From Neobacillus sp. CF12 (GTDB lineage Bacteria > Bacillota > Bacilli > Bacillales > Cytobacillaceae), in NCBI RefSeq assembly GCF_030348765.1, contig NZ_JAUCEU010000007.1, forward strand, positions 5,553,501-5,617,500: 64,000 nt of DNA, read 5' to 3'. How positions within the stretch are numbered: the stretch's first letter is position 1; each line of letters starts with the position of its first letter. The translations under genes were made by a program, and so were the position numbers. Below are positions 1 through 8,560 of this stretch, one piece after another. The notes beneath the pieces were generated by a model. It did no database searches, had not been told where the DNA came from, and saw nothing but the letters and a program-made list of their open reading frames with translations.

Positions 1-515
1 TTCGATCTATTAGCGGGGTGTATAGTAAAGCATTTTCAAACGAAGAGGAAATCAGCACTGTGAAAAAGATGACCGATGATTTCCTAGAAAGTGAAGGCAG
101 AAGGCCAAGAATTCTGATTGCAAAAATGGGGCAGGATGGACATGACCGTGGTGCAAAGGTTATAGCGACCGCCTTCGCTGACCTAGGATTTGATGTCGAT
201 ATCGGTCCACTATTCCAGACTCCAGAAGAAACGGCCATGCAGGCGGTAGAAAATGATGTTCATGTCATTGGAATGAGTTCACTTGCAGCAGGTCACAAGA
301 CATTGTTACCACAGCTTGGTGCTGAGTTAAAAAAGCTTGGTCGTGAAGACATATTAATGGTCATTGGCGGTGTTATTCCAGCTCAGGACTATCAATTTTT
401 ATATGAAAATGGAGCATCGGCAATTTTCGGTCCAGGAACGATTATCCCAGTTGCTGCTCAAAAGGTGATTAAGGAAATTTATAAGCAGCTTGGCTATGAG
501 GAAGTGGAGAAATAA
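1..515 (+). CDS. Methylmalonyl-CoA mutase large subunit, C-terminal cobalamin-binding part (5' end outside window)
   Basis: The reading frame is open from base 3, so the gene enters from the left and only about 170 C-terminal residues are visible. They form the B12-binding flavodoxin-like domain of methylmalonyl-CoA mutase. The DxHxxG motif (DGHDRG, His codon at 141-143) supplies the lower cobalt ligand, followed by a SSL motif and the GG of VIGGVIP. The enzyme interconverts (R)-methylmalonyl-CoA and succinyl-CoA in the cytoplasm. The stop codon touches the meaB start, the usual pairing of mutase with its G-protein chaperone. A GTG at 18 should not be taken as the start, because residues of the linker to the catalytic barrel precede it in frame. 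An intact DxHxxG argues for the catalytic large chain rather than the small chain, which often lacks it. Confidence 0.93.
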   Translation, partial: RSISGVYSKAFSNEEEISTVKKMTDDFLESEGRRPRILIAKMGQDGHDRGAKVIATAFADLGFDVDIGPLFQTPEETAMQAVENDVHVIGMSSLAAGHKTLLPQLGAELKKLGREDILMVIGGVIPAQDYQFLYENGASAIFGPGTIIPVAAQKVIKEIYKQLGYEEVEK

Positions 516-1640
516 ATGTCTGAGGATAGGAAACCGGAATGGAGCGACCCAAATGAACCGGAAAAATTCTCAAGCGTAATTAAGCGGGGGCAGGAGCTGG
601 AAGGTCAGCCCATTAGCATTGAAAAAAACACCATCTTTCAAAAACGCAAGTCTGTGGAACCAAGTATTGAAGAATTAGTTGATGGAGTTCTCTCGGGGAA
701 TAGAGGCCAGCTGGCTCGTGCCATTACATTAGTTGAAAGTAACGCAGAACAGCATTTCCATAAGGCGCAGGAACTCCTCCAAAAGCTCCTTGCCCACAGT
801 GGAAAGGCAATCAGAATTGGGATAACGGGTGTGCCTGGTGCTGGAAAAAGTACCTTTATCGAAGCGTTTGGCACCTACCTTTGTGACCTTGGTTTACGAG
901 TGGCAGTGTTGGCGGTCGATCCCAGTTCGAGTCTCTCGGGCGGCAGTATTCTTGGTGATAAAACGAGAATGGAGCAATTGTCGCGAAATCCACGGGCCTT
1001 TATTCGTCCTTCGCCAACTGCTGGAAAGTTGGGCGGGGTACATCGGAAGACTAGAGAAGCGATGCTGATTTGTGAAGCAGCAGGTTTTGATGTGATATTA
1101 ATTGAAACTGTTGGAGTGGGTCAAAGCGAAGTGATTATAAGGGACATGGTTGACTTTTTCATGCTGCTTGTCCTGACAGGTGCCGGTGATGAACTTCAAG
1201 GCATGAAGAAAGGGATTATGGAGTTAGCAGACGCTGTCCTTGTTCATAAAGCAGATGGAGCCAATAAAGTGAAGGCCGAGCAGACTAGAAAAGAGTATGG
1301 CCGTATCCTCCACTTTCTGCGGCCTGCTACAAAGGGATGGTCATCAAAGGCTTATACCTGCTCTTCTTTAACGGGAGAAGGAATTAAAGAGATTTGGGAT
1401 GTTATTAGGGAGTTTGAAGCGAAAGGAAAATCTTCAGGAGTTTTCTCAGAAAGACGAAAAGGACAACAGCGTGATTGGATTTATTCTTTGATAACCGACC
1501 AGCTGCACTACAGCTTCTTCCACCATCCGGATGTGAAACTCAAACTGCCTCAATTAGAAAATCAAGTAATGGCAGGTGAAAAAACAGCAGCAACAGCAGT
1601 TGAGATTCTATTTCAGACATTCTTTTCAGACAGTAAATAA
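516..1640 (+). CDS. meaB: MeaB/ArgK-type GTPase, methylmalonyl-CoA mutase chaperone
   Basis: This 374-residue G3E-family GTPase has a Walker A motif GVPGAGKST at about residues 105-113 and the base-recognition segment HKADG further on. MeaB proteins gate cobalamin loading into methylmalonyl-CoA mutase and release damaged cofactor. The ATG directly follows the mutase stop codon, so the two are translationally coupled, with GAAGTGGAG as the ribosome site inside the mutase end. The chain is longer than typical MeaB (about 320-340 residues) because of a polar N-terminal extension of some 45 residues. Old database names such as 'LAO/AO transport ATPase ArgK' come from a misassignment. A terminator follows. 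Confidence 0.93.
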   Translation: MSEDRKPEWSDPNEPEKFSSVIKRGQELEGQPISIEKNTIFQKRKSVEPSIEELVDGVLSGNRGQLARAITLVESNAEQHFHKAQELLQKLLAHSGKAIRIGITGVPGAGKSTFIEAFGTYLCDLGLRVAVLAVDPSSSLSGGSILGDKTRMEQLSRNPRAFIRPSPTAGKLGGVHRKTREAMLICEAAGFDVILIETVGVGQSEVIIRDMVDFFMLLVLTGAGDELQGMKKGIMELADAVLVHKADGANKVKAEQTRKEYGRILHFLRPATKGWSSKAYTCSSLTGEGIKEIWDVIREFEAKGKSSGVFSERRKGQQRDWIYSLITDQLHYSFFHHPDVKLKLPQLENQVMAGEKTAATAVEILFQTFFSDSK

Positions 1641-1641
1641 C

Positions 1642-1671
1642 GCCAATCAATTGATTGGCAGTTGTTTTTTT
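1642..1671 (+). terminator. Rho-independent terminator after meaB
   Basis: The palindrome GCCAATCAATTGATTGGC folds into a 7-bp stem with an AATT loop. After a short AGTTG it is followed by a run of seven T. It closes the mutase-meaB operon. Confidence 0.8.
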
Positions 1672-1754
1672 GTGAAAAAAACATATTCATTTGATAAAAA
1701 CATATTTTTACTGTTATCATGTAGTTATATCGACATAAATTAGGAGTGAAAAGT

Positions 1755-2192
1755 ATGAGCATGGATTTCAATTTTTTCATGAATGATGTTGTGACTCAAG
1801 CACGTAAAGAGATCGCGGCAGCTGGCTATAAAGAACTAAGAACACCTGAAGAGGTTGAAGAAGCGCTTGAACAAAAAGGTACAACCTTAGTAATGATCAA
1901 TTCTGTGTGTGGTTGTGCAGGCGGCATTGCACGTCCAGCGGCATCTCATGCCCTTCATTATGATAAACGTCCTGACCATCTTGTTACCGTTTTTGCAGGA
2001 CAGGATAAAGAAGCAACTGAAAAAGCGCGCAGCTATTTTACAGGCTATCCGCCATCCTCTCCGTCCTTTGCTTTACTAAAAGACGGGAAAATTGTCTCAA
2101 TGGTAGAAAGACACCAAATTGAAGGCTATGATCCAGCAGCAGTCGTAGCAAGATTACAAAAAGAATTCGAAGAAAACTGCGAAGAACTATAA
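1755..2192 (+). CDS. brxB: Bacilliredoxin BrxB (YqiW/YphP family)
   Basis: This 145-residue protein has a thioredoxin fold and the diagnostic CGC motif (VCGCAGG, Cys52 and Cys54). Bacilliredoxins remove bacillithiol from S-bacillithiolated proteins after oxidative or hypochlorite stress. Length and sequence match B. subtilis YqiW closely. The ATG at 1755 was chosen because TAGGAGTG lies 6-8 bases upstream; the in-frame GTG at 1746 overlaps that ribosome site. The gene is monocistronic between two terminators. It shows that the host uses bacillithiol, which matters for the maleylpyruvate isomerase candidate at 24941. Confidence 0.93.
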   Translation: MSMDFNFFMNDVVTQARKEIAAAGYKELRTPEEVEEALEQKGTTLVMINSVCGCAGGIARPAASHALHYDKRPDHLVTVFAGQDKEATEKARSYFTGYPPSSPSFALLKDGKIVSMVERHQIEGYDPAAVVARLQKEFEENCEEL

Positions 2193-2204
2193 ATGATAGT
2201 CAAA

Positions 2205-2243
2205 AGGGCTAATCTCCTTTAACAGGGGATTAGCTCTTTTTTT
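2205..2243 (+). terminator. Terminator after brxB
   Basis: The stem AGGGCTAATC-CC pairs with GG-GATTAGCTCT (one G-U pair) and is followed by a long T run. Confidence 0.85.
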
Positions 2244-2306
2244 ATTTTTAAAATAGTAATAATAAATTTTTATAAATATACTTGCATAATTATTTTATCA
2301 TGTGTT

Positions 2307-2339
2307 AAAATTCAATACGTTGCATAAATATTGAATTTT
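2307..2339. promoter_or_regulatory. 11-bp perfect inverted repeat upstream of artP
   Basis: AAAATTCAATA (2307-2317) is repeated as its exact reverse complement at 2329-2339, with an 11-base spacer. Two TTGCATAA direct repeats (2282 and 2320) lie at possible -35 positions around it. The AAAATTCAA part of each arm resembles one half of the ARG box bound by ArgR/AhrC, so an arginine-responsive operator is a reasonable guess, but the fit is partial. Confidence 0.4.
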
Positions 2340-2411
2340 AACTCTATAAAGCTAGTAAAGTTATATCTAAAACTAAATTTTAATTTTCAGAAAATTATAG
2401 GAGGAAAACAA

Positions 2412-3188
2412 ATGAAAAAAGTAATGGGTTTATTCTTAATAATGATTTTAGCAGTTGGTGTACTTGCAGGCTGTGGTGAAAAGAAAGATGTTAATGAAGG
2501 TGATAAAAAGACACTCGTGATGGCAACCTCAGCGGATTATGCACCATTTGAATATATTGAATCAGATAAAAGTGATGAAATTATTGGTTTTGATGTTGAT
2601 TTAGCAAAAGCGATTGCTGGGAAACTTGGCTATGAAGTAGAAGTAAAAGATATGGATTTTGGCGGTTTGGTTCAGTCACTTAAATCTGGACAAGCAGACT
2701 TTGTATTAGCGGGCATGACTCCAACTGAAAAAAGAAAGAAAAACGTTGATTTCAGTGATATCTACTATACTGCTCAACACATGATAATTTCTACAACAGA
2801 AAATGGAATTGAAACAATAGAAGATCTAGAGGGTAAAACAGTTGGTGTTCAGTTAGGTTCTATTCAAGAAGGTAAAGCAGAAGAAATTAATGAAACAGTC
2901 TCCATCAAAGTAGAAAATCGTAACCGTATCCCAGAACTTATCCAAGAATTGAAGGCCGGTCGTTTTGATGCCATTATTATTGAAGATACAGTTGCTAAAG
3001 GATACCTTGATAAAGAAGCTGATTTAACTAGCTTCACTGTCAGCGATGACCCAGAAGAAGCAGGATCTGCGATTGCATTTCCGAAAGAAAGTGGTTTAAC
3101 GAAAGAATTTAACAAAGAGCTTCAAAAAATGAAGGAAAACGGCGAACTACAAGAATTGATTGTTAAATGGTTTGGTGGGGAAAACTAA
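2412..3188 (+). CDS. artP: Arginine-binding lipoprotein of ABC transporter (ArtP/YqiX)
   Basis: This 258-residue solute-binding protein of SBP family 3 begins with a lipoprotein signal peptide and lipobox LAGC (Cys21), so the mature protein is tethered to the outer face of the membrane. It shows the family pattern for polar amino acids, including DYAPFEY near the mature N terminus, GFDVDLAKAI, and DFVLAGMTPTEKR around the hinge. The start at 2412 has TAGGAGG eight bases upstream; an in-frame start 27 codons earlier has no ribosome site and would bury the lipobox. It precedes the permease artQ and ATPase artR. Arginine specificity is inferred from synteny with B. subtilis artPQR and could be wider among basic amino acids. 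Confidence 0.9.
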   Translation: MKKVMGLFLIMILAVGVLAGCGEKKDVNEGDKKTLVMATSADYAPFEYIESDKSDEIIGFDVDLAKAIAGKLGYEVEVKDMDFGGLVQSLKSGQADFVLAGMTPTEKRKKNVDFSDIYYTAQHMIISTTENGIETIEDLEGKTVGVQLGSIQEGKAEEINETVSIKVENRNRIPELIQELKAGRFDAIIIEDTVAKGYLDKEADLTSFTVSDDPEEAGSAIAFPKESGLTKEFNKELQKMKENGELQELIVKWFGGEN

Positions 3189-3200
3189 TTCTACAACAAA

Positions 3201-3226
3201 GACGTTCAGAAGGTCTTCTGAACGTC
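3201..3226 (+). other. Stem-loop between artP and artQ
   Basis: GACGTTCAGAAG and CTTCTGAACGTC form a 12-bp perfect inverted repeat with only GT between, so about 11 bp can pair around a tetraloop. No T run follows. Such hairpins between a binding-protein gene and its permease commonly protect the upstream transcript and let the binding protein be made in excess; that role is inferred. Confidence 0.7.
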
Positions 3227-3262
3227 TTACTAATTTTCATTAATAGAGAGGACGGCAGATGA

Positions 3263-3922
3263 ATGAACTTAGATTTTGCACAATTCATTCCTTCGATGCC
3301 ATACATTTTAGAGGGAATACTTGTTACACTTAAAATTGTTATTCTTGCAGGGATATTAGGATTTATTTTAGGGATTATCCTTTCATTGTTTAAAATTAGC
3401 AAATTAAAATACCTAGGATGGTTTGCAGACGTTTATACCTCGATTTTTCGTGGTACTCCTTTAGTTTTACAGTTGATGCTCATCTATTACGGTTCACCAC
3501 AATTACTTGGGTATCAAATTGAACCATACACAGCAGCAATTCTTTCCTTTGCTCTTAATTCTGGTGCATACATATCTGAGATTATTCGAGCAGGGATTCA
3601 GGCGATTGATAAAGGACAACAGGAAGCAGCAATGGCCCTTGGTGTTCCCTACACAAAAATGATGTGGGATATCATTCTGCCTCAGGCTCTTAAAAACATT
3701 CTGCCGGCACTAATGAACGAATTTATTACGTTAACAAAAGAATCTGCGATTGTCACCACAATTGGAGTAATGGATATCATGCGCCGTTCCTATCAGGTTG
3801 GAGCTGAGAATTATTCTTTTTTCGAACCATTACTGATTGCCGGACTGATCTATTACTTAATGGTCGTGACCTTGACATTCCTTGGAAAAGCAGTTGAAAG
3901 GAGAATGAGACGCAGTGATTAA
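3263..3922 (+). CDS. artQ: Arginine ABC transporter permease (ArtQ/YqiY)
   Basis: This 219-residue integral membrane protein of the HisMQ type has about five membrane segments. The cytoplasmic EAA loop is visible as QEAAMALG followed by [13 protein letters not shown], the site that docks on the ATPase. It forms the translocation pore for substrate delivered by ArtP. It is separated from artP by a hairpin rather than a terminator, and its end overlaps artR by 8 bases, so all three are one operon. An out-of-frame ATG at 3259 sits nearer the GAGAGG ribosome site; the reading frame of the protein fixes the start at 3263. Confidence 0.9.
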   Translation: MNLDFAQFIPSMPYILEGILVTLKIVILAGILGFILGIILSLFKISKLKYLGWFADVYTSIFRGTPLVLQLMLIYYGSPQLLGYQIEPYTAAILSFALNSGAYISEIIRAGIQAIDKGQQEAAMALGVPYTKMMWDIILPQALKNILPALMNEFITLTKESAIVTTIGVMDIMRRSYQVGAENYSFFEPLLIAGLIYYLMVVTLTFLGKAVERRMRRSD

Positions 3923-4637
3923 GGTTGAAGATTTGCATAAAAATTATGGTAAACTTGAAGTTTTAAAGGGCATCACAACCACAATTGATGCAGGGGAGGT
4001 TGTTGCGATTATCGGACCTTCGGGTTCAGGAAAGTCTACCTTCCTTCGCTGCATGAACCTTCTTGAAAAACCAACAAGCGGCAAGATTTTGGTAGGTGAC
4101 CAAGATGTAACCGATAAAAAAACGAACATCATGAAGGTACGGCAAAACGTTGGAATGGTATTTCAACATTTTCATTTATTTCCGCATAAAACAGTATTGC
4201 AGAATCTAACTTATGCACCTATGAAGGTTAAGGGATTGTCAAAGGCAGATGCTGAAAAGATTGCTTTTGATTTGCTTGAAAGAGTAGGATTATCAGAAAA
4301 AGCGAATGAGTATCCAACAAGATTATCTGGCGGTCAAAAGCAGCGAGTTGCGATTGCAAGGGCATTGGCAATGGAGCCGGAGATTATGCTTTTTGATGAA
4401 CCGACCTCTGCTCTTGATCCAGAAATGGTGAAGGAAGTTTTAGAAGTAATGAAATCTCTCGCTCATACTGGAATGACGATGGCGATTGTGACTCACGAAA
4501 TGGGTTTTGCCCGGGAAGTAGCTGACCGTATTTTATTCCTAGATGGTGGTGTGCTTGTAGAAGATGCAAAGCCACAAGAATTTTTTACAAATCCCAAGAG
4601 CAGGCGTGCACAAGATTTCTTGCAAAAAATGCTATAA
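3915..4637 (+). CDS. artR: Arginine ABC transporter ATP-binding protein (ArtR/YqiZ)
   Basis: This 240-residue ABC ATPase is complete: Walker [10 protein letters not shown] (34-42), Q-loop region [14 protein letters not shown], signature LSGGQ (137-141), Walker B IMLFDE (157-162) and the switch histidine in IVTHE. It energises amino-acid uptake through ArtPQ at the inner face of the membrane. It starts with GTG inside the last codons of artQ (8-base overlap), indicating translational coupling. The closest family is the polar amino acid group with B. subtilis YqiZ and GlnQ. Confidence 0.92.
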   Translation: MIKVEDLHKNYGKLEVLKGITTTIDAGEVVAIIGPSGSGKSTFLRCMNLLEKPTSGKILVGDQDVTDKKTNIMKVRQNVGMVFQHFHLFPHKTVLQNLTYAPMKVKGLSKADAEKIAFDLLERVGLSEKANEYPTRLSGGQKQRVAIARALAMEPEIMLFDEPTSALDPEMVKEVLEVMKSLAHTGMTMAIVTHEMGFAREVADRILFLDGGVLVEDAKPQEFFTNPKSRRAQDFLQKML

Positions 4638-4649
4638 AAAGGATAAGCT

Positions 4650-4679
4650 AAAGATGGTCTTATATAGATCATCTTTTTA
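4650..4679 (+). terminator. Terminator after artR
   Basis: AAGATGGTC pairs with GATCATCTT (one G-U) around a short AT-rich loop, followed by TTTTTATTTT. Confidence 0.75.
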
Positions 4680-4697
4680 TTTTGAGGAGAAAATGCT

Positions 4698-5681
4698 ATG
4701 AAATATCGAATCGGTTCTCGGACGATTAAAACGGCATTAGGAACTGCTATTGCTATCCTACTTGCACAACAGTTAGCTTTAGACAACTTTGCTTCGGCAG
4801 GCATACTAACGATACTATGTATCAAGGTTACCAAAAGAAAGTCATTACGTGCATCATGGGATCGATTTTTAGCTTGTGTTTTAGCCATGCTCTTCTCAAG
4901 TCTATTTTTTGAAATTATTGGTTACCATCCTATCGTTATAGGGATTATGCTTTTATTCTTTATTCCTACCGTTGTTATGTTTAAAGCAAATGATGGCATT
5001 GTTACGAGTAGTGTCATTATTCTCCATATTTATATGGCGAACAAATTATCAATCGATCTTTTTCTCAATGAGCTCGGTGTTATTATAATCGGGATTGGAG
5101 TAGCACTGATAATTAATCTTTACATGCCGAGTGCAGACAATAGATTAAAGCAATACCAATTGAAAGTAGAGGATAATTTTAAAATAGTTTTTTGTGAAAT
5201 GGTAAGGTTTTTAAGAACTGGGGAAAGTAATTGGTCCGGGCAAGAGATTATGGAAACAGCTAAATTACTAGAAGAGGCAAAATCATTTGCTTTTCGTGAT
5301 GTAGAAAACCATGTTTTACGTGAAGAAAATGACTATTTTCATTATTTTAAAATGAGAGAAAAGCAATTTGAGATTATTGAAAGAATCTTACCCATTGTGA
5401 CTTCATTAACTGTGACGTTACCCCAAGGAAAAATGATCGCTGAATTTCTTGAAGAATTGTCCGAAAATATACAACCAGGCAATACAGCTCATATTTATCT
5501 AGGTAAATTAAAAGAGATGAAAAAGGAATTTGAAGAAATGGATCTTCCAAAAACAAGAGAGGAATTTGAAGTACGTGCCTCACTGCTGCAGTTAGTGAAA
5601 GAGATGAATGAATATCTCATTATTAAAAGTTCTTTTAAGACATCAAAGTTGAATAAACCTAGGAAACTCGAAGCAAACTAA
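4698..5681 (+). CDS. yqjA: Aromatic acid exporter-family membrane protein (YqjA)
   Basis: The 327-residue protein has four or five hydrophobic segments in its N-terminal half (roughly residues 15-145) and a charged, helical cytoplasmic C-terminal half, the layout of the ArAE_1 (DUF939) family. B. subtilis YqjA is about the same size and in the same position, and its gene responds to envelope stress. A transported substrate has not been proven for this family. The gene has TTGAGGAG upstream of its ATG and is followed within 25 bases by yqjB, so the two are probably cotranscribed. The export role is by family name only. Confidence 0.85.
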   Translation: MKYRIGSRTIKTALGTAIAILLAQQLALDNFASAGILTILCIKVTKRKSLRASWDRFLACVLAMLFSSLFFEIIGYHPIVIGIMLLFFIPTVVMFKANDGIVTSSVIILHIYMANKLSIDLFLNELGVIIIGIGVALIINLYMPSADNRLKQYQLKVEDNFKIVFCEMVRFLRTGESNWSGQEIMETAKLLEEAKSFAFRDVENHVLREENDYFHYFKMREKQFEIIERILPIVTSLTVTLPQGKMIAEFLEELSENIQPGNTAHIYLGKLKEMKKEFEEMDLPKTREEFEVRASLLQLVKEMNEYLIIKSSFKTSKLNKPRKLEAN

Positions 5682-5703
5682 GGAAAAAATGGCAGGTGTA
5701 TTT

Positions 5704-6216
5704 ATGATAAAGATACTATCGCCAATCCTGTTTGCTTTTTTTATTTCACCTCTTTGGCCGCTAGGTCCAAACCCTCTCCCTGGTGACCCATTTGTTATTG
5801 TGAATAAAACAACAAATGAAATGGCTCTGATTGATGAAAATAAGGTCCAAACGGTTGTAAGTGTTGGTACTGGAAAAACCAAGGAGTTAACGCCAGAAGG
5901 GCTATTTACCATTACGATAAAAGCACAAGACCCATATTATCGCAGGAAGGATATCCCCGGTGGCGATCCTAACAATCCGCTTGGTTCGAGATGGATAGGC
6001 TTTGATGCGCAAGGGACAGATGGACGGATTTACGGAATTCATGGAACGAACCAGCCAGCCTCGATTGGAAAATATGTTTCACAAGGCTGTATTCGAACCC
6101 AGAATGAAGTCATTTCCTCCCTGTATCCCTTAATTCCACTAGGGACAAAAATATTGGTCACTTCAACGAACAAGTCATTTGAGCAACTAGCAAAAGATAA
6201 TGGAGCTATTCAATAA
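5704..6216 (+). CDS. yqjB: Secreted L,D-transpeptidase (YqjB, YkuD domain)
   Basis: This 170-residue protein opens with a hydrophobic export segment and then carries a YkuD catalytic domain. The hallmark residues are present: His113 in GIHGTN, then SQGCIR with the nucleophilic Cys129 and the following Arg. Such enzymes cross-link or modify peptidoglycan outside the membrane using a cysteine acyl-enzyme and are insensitive to most penicillins. No LysM domain is present. The start is uncertain: ATG 5704 has AGGTG at good spacing, but ATG 5689 (five residues longer) is also possible. Whether it is a cross-linker or a carboxypeptidase cannot be told from sequence. Confidence 0.88.
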   Translation: MIKILSPILFAFFISPLWPLGPNPLPGDPFVIVNKTTNEMALIDENKVQTVVSVGTGKTKELTPEGLFTITIKAQDPYYRRKDIPGGDPNNPLGSRWIGFDAQGTDGRIYGIHGTNQPASIGKYVSQGCIRTQNEVISSLYPLIPLGTKILVTSTNKSFEQLAKDNGAIQ

Positions 6217-6223
6217 AACGTAA

Positions 6224-6257
6224 AAAGGGACTGTTCCATTAGGAACGGTCCCTTTGT
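6224..6257 (+). terminator. Terminator-like hairpin after yqjB
   Basis: AAAGGGACTGTTCC pairs with GGAACGGTCCCTTT (one G-U) around ATTA. The T run after it is short and broken. Confidence 0.65.
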
Positions 6258-6268
6258 CTATGCTTTAA

Positions 6269-6364
6269 TCAAATAAATTGAGCAATCCCAATTAAGAGAG
6301 TTGAGGCTAACATAGCGATTAGCATTAAATATACGACTATTTTTCTTGTTCTTTTCTTATTCAA
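6269..6364 (-). CDS. Prli42-type stressosome membrane miniprotein
   Basis: A 31-residue reading frame on the minus strand starts with TTG, has AAGGGGG eight bases upstream, and encodes a basic N terminus (MNKKRTRKIVV) followed by one membrane helix (YLMLIAMLASTLL...) and a short tail. This size, charge and YLMLIAML core match Prli42, the Listeria miniprotein that anchors the stressosome to the membrane through its basic N-terminal segment. It lies convergent to yqjB and divergent from the epimerase gene. The call is from pattern memory of a very short family, so it is good but not certain. Confidence 0.75.
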   Translation of the reverse strand: MNKKRTRKIVVYLMLIAMLASTLLIGIAQFI

Positions 6365-6524
6365 AGTGGGTTCCCCCTTTATTTTATTAGCTTTCTTTAT
6401 ATTTTACAGGGAAAAGCCCAATAGAACAATGGAACAACATCTCAATTTGGGAAGGAATTATGAATTTTTTAGCGAATATGGTTATTGTCGAAACTATTTA
6501 AATTTTGAAAACAGAGGGATCAAA

Positions 6525-6929
6525 ATGATAAAAAAAGTGGATCACATTGGAATCGCCGTTCGCTCACTTGAAACTACACTTCCCTTTTATACAGAGGTGC
6601 TGCATCTTCCTTTATTAGGGATTGAAGAAGTTGAAAGCCAAAAGGTTAGAGTTGCATTTTTAAAGGCTGGGGAAACGAAACTAGAACTGCTTGAGCCAAC
6701 CTCAGAGGATAGTACAATTGCCAAATACATTGAAAAACGTGGTGAGGGGATACACCATGTGGCACTTGGCGTTGATTCGATTGAAGAAAGAATCCAAGAA
6801 ATGAATGAAAAAGGTATTACGATGATTGATGCAGAACCAAGGATTGGTGCAGGAGGAGCCCATATTGCCTTTATGCATCCAAAATCAGCTTCTGGGGTTT
6901 TAGTCGAGCTATGCGAAAAGAAAGGGTGA
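6525..6929 (+). CDS. mce: Methylmalonyl-CoA epimerase (YqjC)
   Basis: The 134-residue protein is a vicinal-oxygen-chelate (glyoxalase fold) enzyme. The metal-binding pattern is visible: His7 in VDHIGIAV, a glutamate in KLELLEP, the histidine of GIHHVAL and a C-terminal VELCEK glutamate. It converts (S)- to (R)-methylmalonyl-CoA, linking propionyl-CoA carboxylation to the mutase at the left edge. The start at 6525 has GAGGG upstream; a longer in-frame start at 6366 would add about 50 residues that do not resemble the family. The carboxylase beta subunit follows after 7 bases, so the two form an operon. Confidence 0.92.
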   Translation: MIKKVDHIGIAVRSLETTLPFYTEVLHLPLLGIEEVESQKVRVAFLKAGETKLELLEPTSEDSTIAKYIEKRGEGIHHVALGVDSIEERIQEMNEKGITMIDAEPRIGAGGAHIAFMHPKSASGVLVELCEKKG

Positions 6930-6936
6930 AGGGGTA

Positions 6937-8487
6937 ATGATAGACATCTATGAAAAAATAAATGAATTATATGATAAGCGCCGCGAAGTAGAACTTGGAG
7001 GCGGGGACGAAAGAATTGAAAAACAGCATGAAAAGGGAAAGTTAACGGCAAGAGAAAGGATAGAGCTTTTAGTAGATAAAGGGTCCTTTGTTGAATTAAG
7101 TCCATTTATTGAGCATAGAACCAATGACTTTGGTTTGGATGAACAGAAAGGACCTGGTGACGGTGTAGTAACCGGTTATGGAAAAGTGAATGGCCGGCCA
7201 ATCTACTTGTTTTCACAAGACTTTACCGTATTTGGCGGTGCGCTCGGGGAAATGCACGCCAAAAAAATTGCGAATGTAATGGATTTAGCTGCAAAAAACG
7301 GCACACCGTTTGTGGGCTTAAATGATTCCGGCGGTGCCCGAATTCAAGAAGGTGTTGTCTCGCTAGATGGTTATGGTCATATCTTTTATCGAAATGCGAT
7401 TTATTCTGGGGTAATACCTCAGATATCCGTCATTATGGGACCTTGTGCCGGTGGAGCGGTTTATTCACCTGCCATTACCGATTTCGTATTTATGGTTGAA
7501 AAAACCAGTCAAATGTTTATTACAGGTCCAAAAGTGATTGAAACCGTAACAGGTGAGAAAATTTCCGCGGAGGACCTTGGTGGAGCCCATGTTCATAATA
7601 GTATCAGTGGGAATGCCCATTTTGAATCTGCCTCAGAGCAAGAGGTTTTAGAAGAGGTTCGCAAATTACTAAGTTATCTTCCACAAAATAATGAAGAAAA
7701 ACCTCCAAGACTCGAAGTTGAAGAGGAAAACGATTATCGACCAGACTTAACCGACGTTATTCCATTTGATGCTATCCGTCCATATGATGTCCGAAAGGTA
7801 ATTGAACAAGTTGCCGATGCAGACTCTTTTATGGAAATACAGAAAAACTTTGCGAAAAACATCGTCGTTGGTTTTGCGAGGATTAAAGGTGAAACTGTCG
7901 GACTAGTTTGCAACCAGCCTAAAGTGATGGCGGGCGGACTTGATATTAATTCATCTGATAAAGCCGCAAGATTTATTCGTACCTGTGATTCGTTTAATAT
8001 CCCGATTATTACCTTTGAAGATGTTACAGGTTTCTTTCCAGGAGTTAAACAGGAGCATGGAGGCATTATTCGACATGGTGCCAAGATCTTATATGCTTAT
8101 TCAGAAGCGACGGTTCCAAAACTGACAGTGATTACAAGAAAAGCTTATGGAGGGGCATATGTAGCGCTTAATAGTAAGTCTATCGGTGCAGACTTAGTTT
8201 TTGCATGGCCAAATGCTGAAATTGCTGTAATGGGTCCTCAGGGTGCTGCCAATATCATTTTTGCGAAAGAAATACAAAATAGTGAGAATCCGGAACAAGT
8301 AAGACAGCAGAAAATTGAAGAATACCGTGAAAAATTTGCGAATCCATATGTGGCAGCAAGCAGAGGAATGGTTGATGATGTCATTGACCCACGTGAAACC
8401 AGAATAAAAATTATCCAAGCATTAGAAATGCTGCGAACCAAAAAAGAATCAAGACCGTTCAAAAAACACGGCAATATCCCACTTTAA
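6937..8487 (+). CDS. yqjD: Acyl-CoA (propionyl-CoA) carboxylase beta subunit (YqjD)
   Basis: This 516-residue carboxyltransferase has the two crotonase-like halves expected of propionyl-CoA carboxylase or methylmalonyl-CoA decarboxylase beta chains. The oxyanion-hole glycines are visible as GPCAGGAVY in the first half and KAYGGAYVAL in the second. It transfers CO2 between carboxybiotin and the acyl-CoA. It is 7 bases downstream of the epimerase gene, supporting propionyl-CoA as substrate. No biotin carboxylase or biotin carrier gene lies in this window, so the partner subunits must be elsewhere. A methylcrotonyl-CoA role is possible, but the epimerase linkage makes it less likely. Confidence 0.9.
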   Translation: MIDIYEKINELYDKRREVELGGGDERIEKQHEKGKLTARERIELLVDKGSFVELSPFIEHRTNDFGLDEQKGPGDGVVTGYGKVNGRPIYLFSQDFTVFGGALGEMHAKKIANVMDLAAKNGTPFVGLNDSGGARIQEGVVSLDGYGHIFYRNAIYSGVIPQISVIMGPCAGGAVYSPAITDFVFMVEKTSQMFITGPKVIETVTGEKISAEDLGGAHVHNSISGNAHFESASEQEVLEEVRKLLSYLPQNNEEKPPRLEVEEENDYRPDLTDVIPFDAIRPYDVRKVIEQVADADSFMEIQKNFAKNIVVGFARIKGETVGLVCNQPKVMAGGLDINSSDKAARFIRTCDSFNIPIITFEDVTGFFPGVKQEHGGIIRHGAKILYAYSEATVPKLTVITRKAYGGAYVALNSKSIGADLVFAWPNAEIAVMGPQGAANIIFAKEIQNSENPEQVRQQKIEEYREKFANPYVAASRGMVDDVIDPRETRIKIIQALEMLRTKKESRPFKKHGNIPL

Positions 8488-8496
8488 TGGAATCAT

Positions 8497-8525
8497 TTGA
8501 TGACAGGAATCCGAAGGAGTATACT
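8497..8525 (+). promoter_or_regulatory. Sigma-A type promoter for yqjE
   Basis: TTGATG (8497-8502) and TATACT (8520-8525) are 17 bases apart, about 36 bases before the yqjE start. No terminator separates yqjD from yqjE, so read-through is also likely. Confidence 0.6.
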
Positions 8526-8560
8526 TATACAGTGAGTACATATAACGGAGGGTTATTCAG

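Noticed and set aside
3201..3226. Hairpin between artP and artQ as a terminator
   Set aside because: No T run follows the stem, and artQ and artR lack an evident promoter of their own, so an mRNA-stabilising or attenuating role is more likely.
4493..4888. 131-codon minus-strand frame across the artR-yqjA junction
   Set aside because: It is antisense to two well-supported genes and to the terminator between them, and has no protein-like family features.
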